Shown here one piece after another: positions 7,661 through 16,115 of a DNA stretch of 32,262 nucleotides. The notes under the pieces were generated by a model. The model did no database searches and was not told the origin of the DNA. It worked only from the letters and a program-made list of their open reading frames with translations. Every line of letters begins with the position of its first letter. Position 1 is the first letter of the stretch. The stretch is from Duganella sp. Root1480D1. Its GTDB lineage: Bacteria; Pseudomonadota; Gammaproteobacteria; Burkholderiales; Burkholderiaceae_D. Position numbers and translations under genes: made by a program. The stretch covers positions 1-32,262 of the forward strand of contig NZ_LMFZ01000021.1 in assembly GCF_001427305.1 (NCBI RefSeq). The letters run 5' to 3'.

Positions 7661-9538
7661 TTATCGCAGCAAGACGCCGGCCAGCACCGCTGCGAACATG
7701 GCGCCGAAGTAGCGCGGCCATTTCGCGCTGTAGTTTCGCCAGGCCAGCACCGCCAGCACGACCGCAACGACAAACGGCAGCGGGGTGCGGAAGTTCAGGC
7801 ACAACGTAATGGCGAAGTAGACCTGGATGATGACGGCTACCCATGGCCTTCCGGTGAAAGTGCCCCGGCCGCCTTGCACCGGTGCCGATGCAGGAGCCTC
7901 GGCCGCCGCCCTGGCAGCAGGTCTCGATGGGGCGCTGGCAGGTGCAGCAGCCTTTCGGCCTGCGCCGGCTTTCTCCAGTGCCAGCTGCTGCTGCGTTTTC
8001 TCCAGCATGGGCGCCGGTGCCGCCGCCGCTTGCCAGAATCCGGCCCACGGTTCCTTGCCTTGCGCAGACAAGGCGCGGAAGCCGCTACTGCGGCGGACGG
8101 CCGTCACGCTTGCAGCAGGTGCCGGTGAGATCCATTTCGCGCGTGCAGCCCGCACCTGCTGCAACAAGGGCGCGCCCTTGTCGGCGTCGACCATCTTGAT
8201 GAACTGCGCATAACCTTCGAGCGCATCGATCACATTGTCATTGCCGTTCCATTGCTTGCCGGCCGGACCATCTTTCTCGACCTGGAACAGCGTTGCGCGG
8301 AAACGGCGCAAGGTGCCCCGGTCCAGGGAAAGCTTCTTGTTGACCACAATGCCGGTAACGCTCTGGCAATGCGCGTCGCTCATGACGTGCTGCTTTTCCG
8401 GATGCGGCGTAAAGCCCTCGTCGGCAATGATCTGCTTGACGCGCCACAGCAGCTTGCCGGCCAGCTTGCGCGCGGCGGCGTCGCCGGAAAAAGTCAGGTC
8501 ATCGGCATAGCGGGTGTAGGTGAAGCCCAGTTTCGCAGCGCAGCTTTGCGCGCGCGCATCGAGGCGACGGCACAGGATGTTGGTCAGGGCCGGGCTGCTC
8601 GGGGCTCCCTGTGGCAGGGCGCGCTCGCCGGTCGCGACGAAGAATTTTTCGCCATCGACGCTGACTTCCTCCACCGGCGTCTCGGTGCAAATGAGCCCGA
8701 GCGTGCTTGCCAGCTGTTCGCTGTAGCCAAGCTCCCGGAACACGCCTTTGATGCGCGGCAGGTTGACCGAAGGGAAGAAGTTCTTCAGGTCCAGGTTAAT
8801 GACCACGGCCTTGCCTACGTGGGGCTGAGCATTGCTGACAATCGAGCGGCCCGGGATGAAGCCATGCGCGGCTGGATGCAGCGGCACCTTGGCCAGTATG
8901 TTGTCCAGCACCCAGTACTGCAGGCGTTTCACGCGCGGCATTGGCGCCGAGATGATGCGTTCGCCACCGGTCTTTTTAGGCATGGCGAAGCGGCGGTAGT
9001 GGCTGATGCGCGAAACGCGGCGCTCGAAACTCAGGAAGCGCAGCTCGGGCAGGGTGATGCCCATGGCGGTGGCAAGTTCGCTTGCGTTGTTCATTGCAGG
9101 CAGCGACCAGCGGGCCAGTTTTTCGGCATTGCTCTCGGCATGATTCAAACCGGCGGAAACGCCTTCGCCCAGGTAGAGCAATTCGGTCGACTGGCGCCGG
9201 TGCCACGCTGTCGCGCGCTCGAAACGTTCGCGTGCGCGTTTCAGGCGGGTTTCTTCCCGGCGTTGGCGCGCCTTGGACAGGCGCTCCTTGCGCATCGCCT
9301 TCAGTGCCTGCTCCGGGTCCTGGATGGTTCGCAGTTCCTGCCCGAGGCGCTGCAGCGCGCCGCTGAGTTCAGCTTCGCGCTTGACGACTTCTTCGAGTTC
9401 GGTGGGTTGGCCGGTATTGGCGGGCCAGAAGCCCAGGCGCTGCATCTCGCCCAGCACGACTTCCTGGCGCGAGCTGTTACGCAGGCGCTCCATCAATTCG
9501 GCGCGCGTGGTGATCGGCTTGGATTCGGTGGCGCTCAT
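7661..9538 (-). CDS. Retron reverse transcriptase with fused C-terminal membrane domain
   Basis: This 625-residue protein has retron RT motifs in order: NAQPH (NAxxH of region X, 236-240), NLDLKNFFPSV with catalytic D250, LPQGAPSSP (308-316), YADD (344-347, catalytic D346/D347), and VTG of region Y (394-396). Residues 1-185 are a basic, coiled-coil-prone extension. Residues 500-560 are an Ala/Pro-rich linker. Three hydrophobic segments follow at about 566-583, 586-603 and 610-624. The ATG at 9538 is set by AAGGAGG seven bases upstream (9546-9552). Retron RTs usually measure 300-400 residues, so both ends are additions. It copies the msd part of the RNA at 9573-9796. No separate effector gene is adjacent, so the membrane segment is the likely effector; that function is inferred. 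Confidence 0.93.
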   Translation of the reverse strand: MSATESKPITTRAELMERLRNSSRQEVVLGEMQRLGFWPANTGQPTELEEVVKREAELSGALQRLGQELRTIQDPEQALKAMRKERLSKARQRREETRLKRARERFERATAWHRRQSTELLYLGEGVSAGLNHAESNAEKLARWSLPAMNNASELATAMGITLPELRFLSFERRVSRISHYRRFAMPKKTGGERIISAPMPRVKRLQYWVLDNILAKVPLHPAAHGFIPGRSIVSNAQPHVGKAVVINLDLKNFFPSVNLPRIKGVFRELGYSEQLASTLGLICTETPVEEVSVDGEKFFVATGERALPQGAPSSPALTNILCRRLDARAQSCAAKLGFTYTRYADDLTFSGDAAARKLAGKLLWRVKQIIADEGFTPHPEKQHVMSDAHCQSVTGIVVNKKLSLDRGTLRRFRATLFQVEKDGPAGKQWNGNDNVIDALEGYAQFIKMVDADKGAPLLQQVRAARAKWISPAPAASVTAVRRSSGFRALSAQGKEPWAGFWQAAAAPAPMLEKTQQQLALEKAGAGRKAAAPASAPSRPAARAAAEAPASAPVQGGRGTFTGRPWVAVIIQVYFAITLCLNFRTPLPFVVAVVLAVLAWRNYSAKWPRYFGAMFAAVLAGVLLR

Positions 9539-9572
9539 TGCATGGCCTCCTTGCGAGACGAGCGCGAAAGAT

Positions 9573-9796
9573 GCAAGCACGGCGGGATTGTCATCGAAGA
9601 GCCTTTAAGACTGGGGCGCTCCACTCGATGCCATACGACACCAGTGCGGCGAATGGACTGCAGGGCAGTCACACCGTCTTGCTGCACTGGTGTCTGTATG
9701 GCACTGTGAAGAGCGTGCCAGTGGCGCATGGGAAGAGCTGAATACGTGAACGGCGATCCGCCGTTCGGGTTGCAAGAGCCATCCCGCCGTGTTTGC
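9573..9796 (-). ncRNA. Retron msr-msd RNA
   Basis: The outer arms are a1 (9781-9796, GCAAACACGGCGGGAT in the RNA sense) and a2 (9573-9588), which pair over 16 bases with one mismatch. Inside, msr (9723-9780) carries a perfect 8-bp hairpin GAACGGCG-GAT-CGCCGTTC (9748-9766). The msd is a long hairpin (9610-9722). Its steps are ACTGG/CCAGT, CGCTC/GAGCG, CAC/GTG, then a 19-bp stem with one bulged A (9629-9647 with 9684-9703). The loop contains GACTGC-CCT-GCAGTC (9656-9670). G9779 or G9780, just after a1, is the likely branching guanosine. The a2 arm ends 34 bases before the RT start codon, the classical retron order. Confidence 0.93.
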
Positions 9797-9803
9797 TGGA
9801 ACG

Positions 9804-9812
9804 AGTATATCA
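9804..9812 (-). promoter_or_regulatory. Extended -10 promoter of the retron
   Basis: On the minus strand this reads TGATATACT, an extended -10 (TGnTATAAT with one mismatch), with A-rich sequence upstream and no clear -35. Start of transcription would fall at about 9797, right at the first base of a1, so the RNA would begin exactly where retron RNAs begin. Confidence 0.6.
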
Positions 9813-9845
9813 GTTCGTTTGCTTTTTTCATATCAATCGTCATCC

Positions 9846-11486
9846 TCAAGCCGCCTGCTGCCGCGACATGCGCAGCGCGAGCATGTGCGCGCAAGGGCCT
9901 TTGTGCATGCGGTTGTACGTGAAGAAGTTGCACTGGCAGGCGCCATCGACGATGCGTTCGTCGGCATCCAGGCGCAGCATCACCTGGTACTGGCGGTCGC
10001 CGTGCCTGGCTTGTGCGCTGAGGCGGATACTGCCATCGGCCTCCGCTTCGACTGCATGCCTGCTCATGGCGTGGAGCGCGACCAGTTTCTGGGCCTCTTC
10101 CTCTTCCGGGCTGGCGAATCGCAGCGTATCCAGCGGAAGCGGGTCGCGCGCCAGTTCACGCAGGCGGTAGACTTCATTCACCAGGTCATAGATCACGCGG
10201 CCGGCCTGCGTGTACAAGGTCAGGGCGCGTTCGACCATCATGCGATCGAGGCCGGTATCAAGGGATAACTGGGCGCTGGTGGCGAACCAGCGCTTGCCCA
10301 GCGCGGCAAAGACCTTCTCCTTGCTGTCGTTGTCGATTTCGCCGCGTGGCGCCAGCAGGTCGAACTGGCCGGCATGCGACCAGTCGTTGGCGGTCCAGCC
10401 CGAGAGACCCAGGGTGAACTGCATGTCGGGCATGTTGGCGATCCAGAAGCTTGGCAGGCCGCTGCCCATCAGGTGTACCGTAAAGCTTTGGGCGACGGGA
10501 ATCAGGCGCTCCAGCAGCATCAGGCGCCGGCGGCCCCAGACGCGAACTTCCTCAGCCACGTTGCCCCGGTAAATGGAACGGCGGCACACCACTTCCTCAT
10601 TCCATGGCTCGAACACCGCACGCACGGGCTCCCCCGGCGTCAGCACGAAACGGATCGAGCGCGGGCCGGCGCGTTCCTTCTTGCGCCGCATCTGCAGGCA
10701 GAAATTGTGCACGTCCATCGGATGCAGGTCGAGCCGCCGCGCCACCATGTTCATGGCGCTGCTCACTTGCAGGAAGCCGCGCACCCAGGTCTCCGGCACG
10801 TCGATCTTTTCTTCGATGAATTCAGGGTCGTCCGCAGTCTTGACCTGGAAGCCGCCCGGGTCGATCGACAGCCTGGTGCTCTTGTAGTCGCGGATCTTCT
10901 GGAACTCGCCGTACAGGCTTTCCGAGTAGTCGATATTGGTGGTGCCGCAGGCGAAATCGCCGATGTGGTCGAACACATTGTGGCTGCAACTGAGCGAGGC
11001 GTAACTCGATTCGTCGCGGCTGAAACACTCGAAGAATACCCGGTCCGGATGCACGGTGATCACCGGGTCGAGCGCGATCCATAATTCACGGTTGGTCTGG
11101 TACAGGTAGTTGTAGTATTTGGACTGCGCGTCGTAGAAAGGCTTCATCAGCTTCGACTTGCGGGCCTGCAGCGCCCGCATTTCGGATTGCAGCGGCTGCA
11201 GTTGCTCCTTCAAGTCGCTGCTGCGGGCCTGGAATTGCGCCAGCATCATTTCTTCGTTTTGCGCTGCCCATTCCTTGTAGGCCGTCTTGTCCTTTGGCTG
11301 GTAGCGCTGGTCGGCCACCACTACGTCGTGCAGGGCCGAGATAGCCTCGCGGAAGGGAATATGCTTGTTAATGTCGGCGACAAAGTGGGTCGGCGCACGC
11401 AAGGTGTCCGGCACGAAGCGCATATCGGTTGATGCGGCGCTGTTGCTGACGTAAGTCTCGCCGTAGTAGCGGTACTGGAATCTCAT
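9846..11486 (-). CDS. SWIM zinc-finger protein
   Basis: This 546-residue protein carries a C-terminal SWIM zinc finger, C517-x-C519-x12-C532-x-H534, in CQCNFF...GPCAH. Residues about 60-125 are charged and helical, consistent with a coiled coil (LKEQLQPLQSEMRALQARKSKL). The middle region has no fold I recognise. SWIM domains bind DNA or protein in bacterial and eukaryotic proteins. Its ATG overlaps the stop of the upstream HEAT-repeat gene by four bases, so the two are co-translated and probably act together. It ends 34 bases before the retron promoter. The function is unknown; involvement in nucleic-acid metabolism or defence is a guess from domain type and place. Confidence 0.75.
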   Translation of the reverse strand: MRFQYRYYGETYVSNSAASTDMRFVPDTLRAPTHFVADINKHIPFREAISALHDVVVADQRYQPKDKTAYKEWAAQNEEMMLAQFQARSSDLKEQLQPLQSEMRALQARKSKLMKPFYDAQSKYYNYLYQTNRELWIALDPVITVHPDRVFFECFSRDESSYASLSCSHNVFDHIGDFACGTTNIDYSESLYGEFQKIRDYKSTRLSIDPGGFQVKTADDPEFIEEKIDVPETWVRGFLQVSSAMNMVARRLDLHPMDVHNFCLQMRRKKERAGPRSIRFVLTPGEPVRAVFEPWNEEVVCRRSIYRGNVAEEVRVWGRRRLMLLERLIPVAQSFTVHLMGSGLPSFWIANMPDMQFTLGLSGWTANDWSHAGQFDLLAPRGEIDNDSKEKVFAALGKRWFATSAQLSLDTGLDRMMVERALTLYTQAGRVIYDLVNEVYRLRELARDPLPLDTLRFASPEEEEAQKLVALHAMSRHAVEAEADGSIRLSAQARHGDRQYQVMLRLDADERIVDGACQCNFFTYNRMHKGPCAHMLALRMSRQQAA

Positions 11487-14400
11487 GACTTGCTTCCCCG
11501 GCCGGCAATAATCGCCGGCGTATGGATCGTGATGGCGGCTGGCAGCTCCGGATAGCGCTGCTGGATGGCGCGCAGGCCCTCGATGTACTGCGCCTTGTCG
11601 GCAATCGCGACGGTGAGCACCTGGCGCGCAAACAGCCTGGCGACAAAGCCGGCGATTTCTTCCGACAATTCGGCCTGCGCCCGCAGGAAGGCTTGCACCC
11701 GTCCTTTGACAACGCGGCCGCGGTTCACTTGCGACAGCACGCTGAGGAAGTAGGGTTCCATGCGCTGCAGCTTGAGCACATCGCCGGCGCAGGCGCTTTC
11801 CAGCCAGGAGCTGACGAACAACTGCATATTGGCCGAGGGGTGCTGGCTCAATTTATCCAGCAGTTCGGTTACATCGCCCACGTCGAAGTGCCTGGTGATC
11901 ATGGCGCGGCCGAAACGCTGCGCTGCCGGGTCCTGGTGGTCGCACAGGTTTACCAGCAGCAGCGGTGTCCAGTCGTCGCGGGTGCAGGCATCGGTAAAGA
12001 AGGCCGAGGCGAATTCCCGGCTGTCGTCGAAACGGCTGTCGAAAATGCGCAATGCCGCTTCCATCTGGCCGCGCACGCGTTGCGGGTCCGAACGGTAGGC
12101 GTCGAATGCCCATTGCCGCACGCTGGCGGTCGGATTGCGGCCGAAGGCTGCCCATGCTGCGACGTCAAGCTGCCCGGGACGGAAGCCGGGCAGCAGCCGT
12201 GAGCCGAGCAGCAAGGCGCCCTTGCTGCGTGCCGCCAGCAGGCGCACCAGCAACGCGGTGTCGGCCAGCTGTTCCTCGGCCTTCAACGGCCCGGTTACCC
12301 AGGCCACCAGGTCGGCGTGCATGCCGTCGCCGGTCTCGCTGCGGAACAGGGCGTCGAGCAGGCCTTCCAGCAAGGTATGGCGGAAGCCGGCATCGGCGGC
12401 GCTCAAGCGCTGGATGACCGGATCGACACCACGCCTTACGCTCGCTTCCGCACTGGTGGCAAAGGCGATGATCAGGTCCGATTGTGCGGCCAGCACCGGG
12501 TCCGGCAGCGTGCCGAACAGGCGCACTGCGGCGCCGCGCACCTCTGCGTCTTCGTCTTTCAGCAGCATGGCCAGCCTGGAGCCGGGCAGCATGCCGGTGG
12601 GTGCCGGATGCAGGATCAGCCATTGGCAGGCCAGCAGGCGCACCGCTGCCAGCGGATGGCCAAGCAGCTGCAACAGGCGTTCATAGGGCGCGCCGGCGGC
12701 GGCGTCGCGCAGCGGATTCTCGATCAGCCAATGCAGGTCGGCGCCGATCGGCGGCACGGCATTGCGCGCGTCGTCGATGTCGGCGCAGTTGTCCAGCCAG
12801 TCGAGCAATTGCATGACAATGGCCGAGGCCTGCCCCGGCAGGGTGGCGGCTACCTGGCACAGCATGCGGCCCTGGCGGCGGACTGCCGCCAGCGGGGCGC
12901 AGGCGATGGTGGCAACCAGCAGCGGGTCGGCGGCATAGTTCAGGGGATCGCGCACGATGCAGTCCAGCGCATATTGTGTCGCTTCCGGCAGGGTGCACTG
13001 CAGCAGCAACAGCAGCCAGTCGGTCGGCGGAATGCCCGGTTCGAAGCGCTGGCGCGCCACCTGGAAGGCAAAGCGCGCTGTCGGCAGGTAGGGGCTGCGC
13101 AGCAGTTCGCGGATGACGCCAAGTTCCAGGGCGGCGCAGAATCCCTTGTTGTCGGCCAGGGCGCGCGCCGCAAATTCGTGCACGCCGGCGCAGCGGCTTT
13201 GCTGCATCAATGAGAGCAAGGCTTGCGGCTGTGCATCCCACAGTTCGGGGAAGGCTTCCTGGCGCCGGTCGTCGGGCTGGATCGGGTGCGGCTGGTACCA
13301 GGTAGTGCCGTGACGGTTACTGAGCCAGTGGCCGCGTGCGCGCAGCAGGCGGTTGAAGAGCATCCAGTGGCTGTAGCTGTCGTAGAAGCGGCCGCCGCGC
13401 GCGTTCGGCTGGCCGGCGTCGCTGTCGTCCATCGCGGCCAGGACGCCGAGCGCCATCTGGACGTAGGCCGGGTCGCGGTCTTCCGCCAAACGGTGCAGGG
13501 TGCGCCAGCCGCGCCGGCGCAGGTAGTCGCGCGTGCGCAGTCCGTAAGCGACCTTGCTGTCCGGCCGCGCGGCTTCCTCGGCGTATTTGGCGTAGCCGCG
13601 CCGCACGTAAATCCACTGGCTGCTGCTGGTATGGGTGTCCGTGTCGAAGCGCTGCTGAAGCAGGCCAAACAACTCGGCATCGCCGGCCATCTCGGCTGCT
13701 TTGTAGATGTGGCGCACGGCGCGGAAAGTCCCGGCGCGCAGGCGCATCCGTTTCAGGTGGGTGCGCAGGATGCGGCGTGCCATCGGCTGGCTGATGGCTA
13801 TCTGGTGCAACTGCTCCAGCCAGTCCGATTTCGACAGGCCTTGCCATTCGTCGTCGCCGGCTGCAATCGACAGCAGCTTTTCTTCGTCCTGCTGCTCCCA
13901 GGCGCTGCGCAGGACGGCCGGCCAGTCGGCCAGCAGGCGGGCCGCGTGGGCCTGCCGCGCTGCGCTGTCGGCCAGCATCAGCCAGGCTTGCAGGGCGATG
14001 CGGCGCACTGCATCCGTGCGGCCGCGCGCGTGCAGCTCCTGCATGGCGATGGCGGCGCCGGCATCGCCGCAACGGCCGATAGCCCAGGCCAGGCAATAAT
14101 CCTGCATGGCGTCGCCGCGCGCGATCAGGTCGACCATGGTGGGAACGGCTGCGTGCAAGCGGCGCTCGCCGATGCGCCAGATGACGCGGCTGCGATGGTG
14201 CTGGTCCAGCTTTTTCCAGCTGCCAGCCTGCAGTTGCTGCAGCAGCGTGACAGCGGCGGGATCGAGCGGGTTCTGTGCAGGGGCAGGGGCGGGCGCAGCG
14301 CTTTGCGGCGTGGCCGGCTCCGGAGTGGATGCGGGGTCGGTGAAACCCTGGGCGGCGCGCTCGATCAGCGCCAGTTCGAACAGGGTTTCGGCGGCCTGCC

Positions 14401-14587
14401 AGTCAACCGGCTGTGGCGTGCGCGTGCTTTCGCGCCATTCTTCGCCGGTGCGGCCCTGCCGGAGGTTGACCAGGTAGCGCCCCGGGGCTCCTGCCACTGC
14501 GCCTGCCACCTCGCATAGCTCAATCTCGCAATGAATGGTGGCGTCTTTTTGCCTGCGAACCAGGCTGCTTTTTCGAATCAGCTTCAC
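11483..14587 (-). CDS. Large WGR-like / HEAT-repeat protein
   Basis: This is a 1034-residue protein. Residues about 15-80 resemble a WGR domain (YLVNLRQGRTGEEW, then a conserved A..LF..L....A..GF pattern). An Ala/Pro-rich linker follows (about 85-110). The rest is long runs of helical HEAT-like repeats, for example around 120-210 and 640-760 (GHPLAAVRLLACQWL, LLKDEDAEVRGAAVRLFG). E. coli MolR shows a similar WGR-plus-repeat architecture. WGR domains in PARPs and bacterial proteins contact nucleic acid. The start is GTG at 14587 with no clear ribosome site; alternative starts inside are possible. It forms an operon with the SWIM gene. There is no catalytic motif, so it is probably a scaffold or adaptor. 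Confidence 0.65.
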   Translation of the reverse strand: MKLIRKSSLVRRQKDATIHCEIELCEVAGAVAGAPGRYLVNLRQGRTGEEWRESTRTPQPVDWQAAETLFELALIERAAQGFTDPASTPEPATPQSAAPAPAPAQNPLDPAAVTLLQQLQAGSWKKLDQHHRSRVIWRIGERRLHAAVPTMVDLIARGDAMQDYCLAWAIGRCGDAGAAIAMQELHARGRTDAVRRIALQAWLMLADSAARQAHAARLLADWPAVLRSAWEQQDEEKLLSIAAGDDEWQGLSKSDWLEQLHQIAISQPMARRILRTHLKRMRLRAGTFRAVRHIYKAAEMAGDAELFGLLQQRFDTDTHTSSSQWIYVRRGYAKYAEEAARPDSKVAYGLRTRDYLRRRGWRTLHRLAEDRDPAYVQMALGVLAAMDDSDAGQPNARGGRFYDSYSHWMLFNRLLRARGHWLSNRHGTTWYQPHPIQPDDRRQEAFPELWDAQPQALLSLMQQSRCAGVHEFAARALADNKGFCAALELGVIRELLRSPYLPTARFAFQVARQRFEPGIPPTDWLLLLLQCTLPEATQYALDCIVRDPLNYAADPLLVATIACAPLAAVRRQGRMLCQVAATLPGQASAIVMQLLDWLDNCADIDDARNAVPPIGADLHWLIENPLRDAAAGAPYERLLQLLGHPLAAVRLLACQWLILHPAPTGMLPGSRLAMLLKDEDAEVRGAAVRLFGTLPDPVLAAQSDLIIAFATSAEASVRRGVDPVIQRLSAADAGFRHTLLEGLLDALFRSETGDGMHADLVAWVTGPLKAEEQLADTALLVRLLAARSKGALLLGSRLLPGFRPGQLDVAAWAAFGRNPTASVRQWAFDAYRSDPQRVRGQMEAALRIFDSRFDDSREFASAFFTDACTRDDWTPLLLVNLCDHQDPAAQRFGRAMITRHFDVGDVTELLDKLSQHPSANMQLFVSSWLESACAGDVLKLQRMEPYFLSVLSQVNRGRVVKGRVQAFLRAQAELSEEIAGFVARLFARQVLTVAIADKAQYIEGLRAIQQRYPELPAAITIHTPAIIAGRGSKS

Positions 14588-14631
14588 TGTAGTGCGGGCC
14601 TTGACCTGAAATGCGGTTACTCAACAGGATG

Positions 14632-14660
14632 ATGGTAGCCAATCCTGAAAGTGTTTGCAA
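14632..14660 (-). promoter_or_regulatory. Putative promoter of the HEAT-SWIM operon
   Basis: On the minus strand TTGCAA (14655-14660) and TACCAT (14632-14637) lie 17 bases apart in the 85-base gap after cobQ. An inverted repeat CAGGAT/ATCCTG overlaps the -10. I see no hairpin terminator for the cobalamin operon here, so read-through from cobQ is possible. Confidence 0.4.
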
Positions 14661-14672
14661 ATAAAGCAATGC

Positions 14673-16115
14673 CTAGATCGGCTTGAGCAGCGCTTCCAGC
14701 AGGGGTTCGCAGACGGCGGCCAGCCGATCCAGGCTAGCTTCGCGCAAGGCGTTGGTGTCGACCGTGTGCTGCGTCGCCAGGCCGGCCCAGTGCAGCAGGG
14801 CGCGGCCGGCTTGCGGATGGTCGAACAGGCCGTGCAGGTAGGTGCCGAGCACCTGGCCATCGGCGGAGATGGCGCCTTCCGGCCGGCCGCCGATGAAGAA
14901 GGCCGGTTGCGCCAGGGCGGCGCCGTTCGACACGCCCATGTGGATCTCGTAGCCGCTGACCGGCGCATCGTCGAAGGCGCAATGGCCGCTGACTTGTGCC
15001 AGGCGCTTGTCGCGCGTGAGCTCCGTCTGCATGTCCAGCAACCCGAGGCCAGCCTCGCTGCCGGCCCGGCCTTCCACACCGTGCGGATCGTCCACCAGGG
15101 CGCCCAGCATCTGGAAACCGCCGCAAATGCCGATTACTTTGCCGCCGTAGCGCAGGTGGCGCGCGATCGACTGCGGCCAGCCGCCTTCCTTCAGCGCGGC
15201 CAGGTCGTCGCGCGTGTTCTTGCTGCCGGGGAGGATGACCAGGTCGGCGGGCGGAATCGCTTCGCCCTTGCGCACGAAGCGCAGGTCAACGCCGGGATGC
15301 GCGCGCAGCGCATCGAAGTCGGTATGGTTGCTCATGCGCGGCAGGCTCGGTACCACGACGCGGAAGGCGCCGCGCTCGGCCTGCACCGCCTGTACCGCGT
15401 CTTCGGCATCGAGGTAGAGGCCATGCAGGTAGGGCAACACGGCCAGCACCGGCTTGCCGGTCTGCTGTTCCAGCCAATCCAGGCCCGGTTCCAGCAGCTT
15501 GATGTCGCCGCGGAAGCGGTTGATGACGAAACCGATGACGCGATTGCGCTCGCTCTGGGAGAGACAGGACAGGGTGCCGACGATGTGGGCGAACACGCCG
15601 CCGCGGTCGATGTCGGCGCACAGGATGACGGGGCAGTCCACCGCTTCGGCAAAACCCATATTGGCGATATCGCGGTCGCGCAGGTTGATTTCCGCCGGGC
15701 TGCCGGCGCCTTCCACCACCACGGCCTCGTACTGCGCCAGCAGGCGCTGGTGGGATTCCAGAACGGCTGCCATGGCAATGGTCTTGTACTGGTGGTAGTC
15801 GCGCGCATTCATGTCGCCCCGCACCTTGCCGTGGATGATGACCTGGGCACCAATGTCGCTGCTTGGCTTGAGCAGCACCGGATTCATGTCGGTGTGCGCC
15901 GCAATGCCGGCGGCAGCCGCCTGCAGTGCCTGGGCGCGCCCGATCTCGCCGCCGTCGATGGTGACGGCACTATTGAGCGCCATGTTCTGCGGCTTGAATG
16001 GAGCCACGCGCACACCGCGCTGCCTGAGCAGGCGGCACAGGGCTGCGACGATGGTGCTCTTGCCGGCGTCGGACGTGGTGCCCTGGACCATCAGGGTGCG
16101 GTAAGGGAAGCTCAT
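14673..16115 (-). CDS. cobQ: Cobyric acid synthase
   Basis: This 480-residue enzyme performs four ATP- and glutamine-dependent amidations of adenosylcobyrinate a,c-diamide to cobyric acid. The N-terminal dethiobiotin-synthetase-like domain has the nucleotide loop GTTSDAGKST (12-21). The C-terminal class I glutamine amidotransferase-like domain has the nucleophile C331 in GICGGFQMLG and a histidine in TYLHGLF. The ATG at 16115 is chosen because it forms an ATGA overlap with the btuF stop; a longer start at 16157 would run into btuF. It is the last gene of the riboswitch-controlled operon. The equivalent name in the anaerobic pathway is cbiP. Confidence 0.95.
   Translation of the reverse strand: MSFPYRTLMVQGTTSDAGKSTIVAALCRLLRQRGVRVAPFKPQNMALNSAVTIDGGEIGRAQALQAAAAGIAAHTDMNPVLLKPSSDIGAQVIIHGKVRGDMNARDYHQYKTIAMAAVLESHQRLLAQYEAVVVEGAGSPAEINLRDRDIANMGFAEAVDCPVILCADIDRGGVFAHIVGTLSCLSQSERNRVIGFVINRFRGDIKLLEPGLDWLEQQTGKPVLAVLPYLHGLYLDAEDAVQAVQAERGAFRVVVPSLPRMSNHTDFDALRAHPGVDLRFVRKGEAIPPADLVILPGSKNTRDDLAALKEGGWPQSIARHLRYGGKVIGICGGFQMLGALVDDPHGVEGRAGSEAGLGLLDMQTELTRDKRLAQVSGHCAFDDAPVSGYEIHMGVSNGAALAQPAFFIGGRPEGAISADGQVLGTYLHGLFDHPQAGRALLHWAGLATQHTVDTNALREASLDRLAAVCEPLLEALLKPI

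Noticed and set aside
8252..9709. 485-residue plus-strand frame opposite the reverse transcriptase
   Set aside because: It is a GC-driven antisense shadow. It has no motif, no ribosome site and runs against a gene with clear catalytic motifs.
7661..9796. Group II intron or diversity-generating retroelement
   Set aside because: There is no maturase or endonuclease domain, no domain V/VI RNA and no template/variable repeat pair. The NAxxH and VTG motifs and the a1/a2 repeats point to a retron.
9535..9933. 132-residue open frame on the minus strand through the retron RNA
   Set aside because: It covers the msr-msd structure and the end of the SWIM gene in another frame, has no ribosome site and no recognisable domain. 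The paired RNA structure explains the sequence better.
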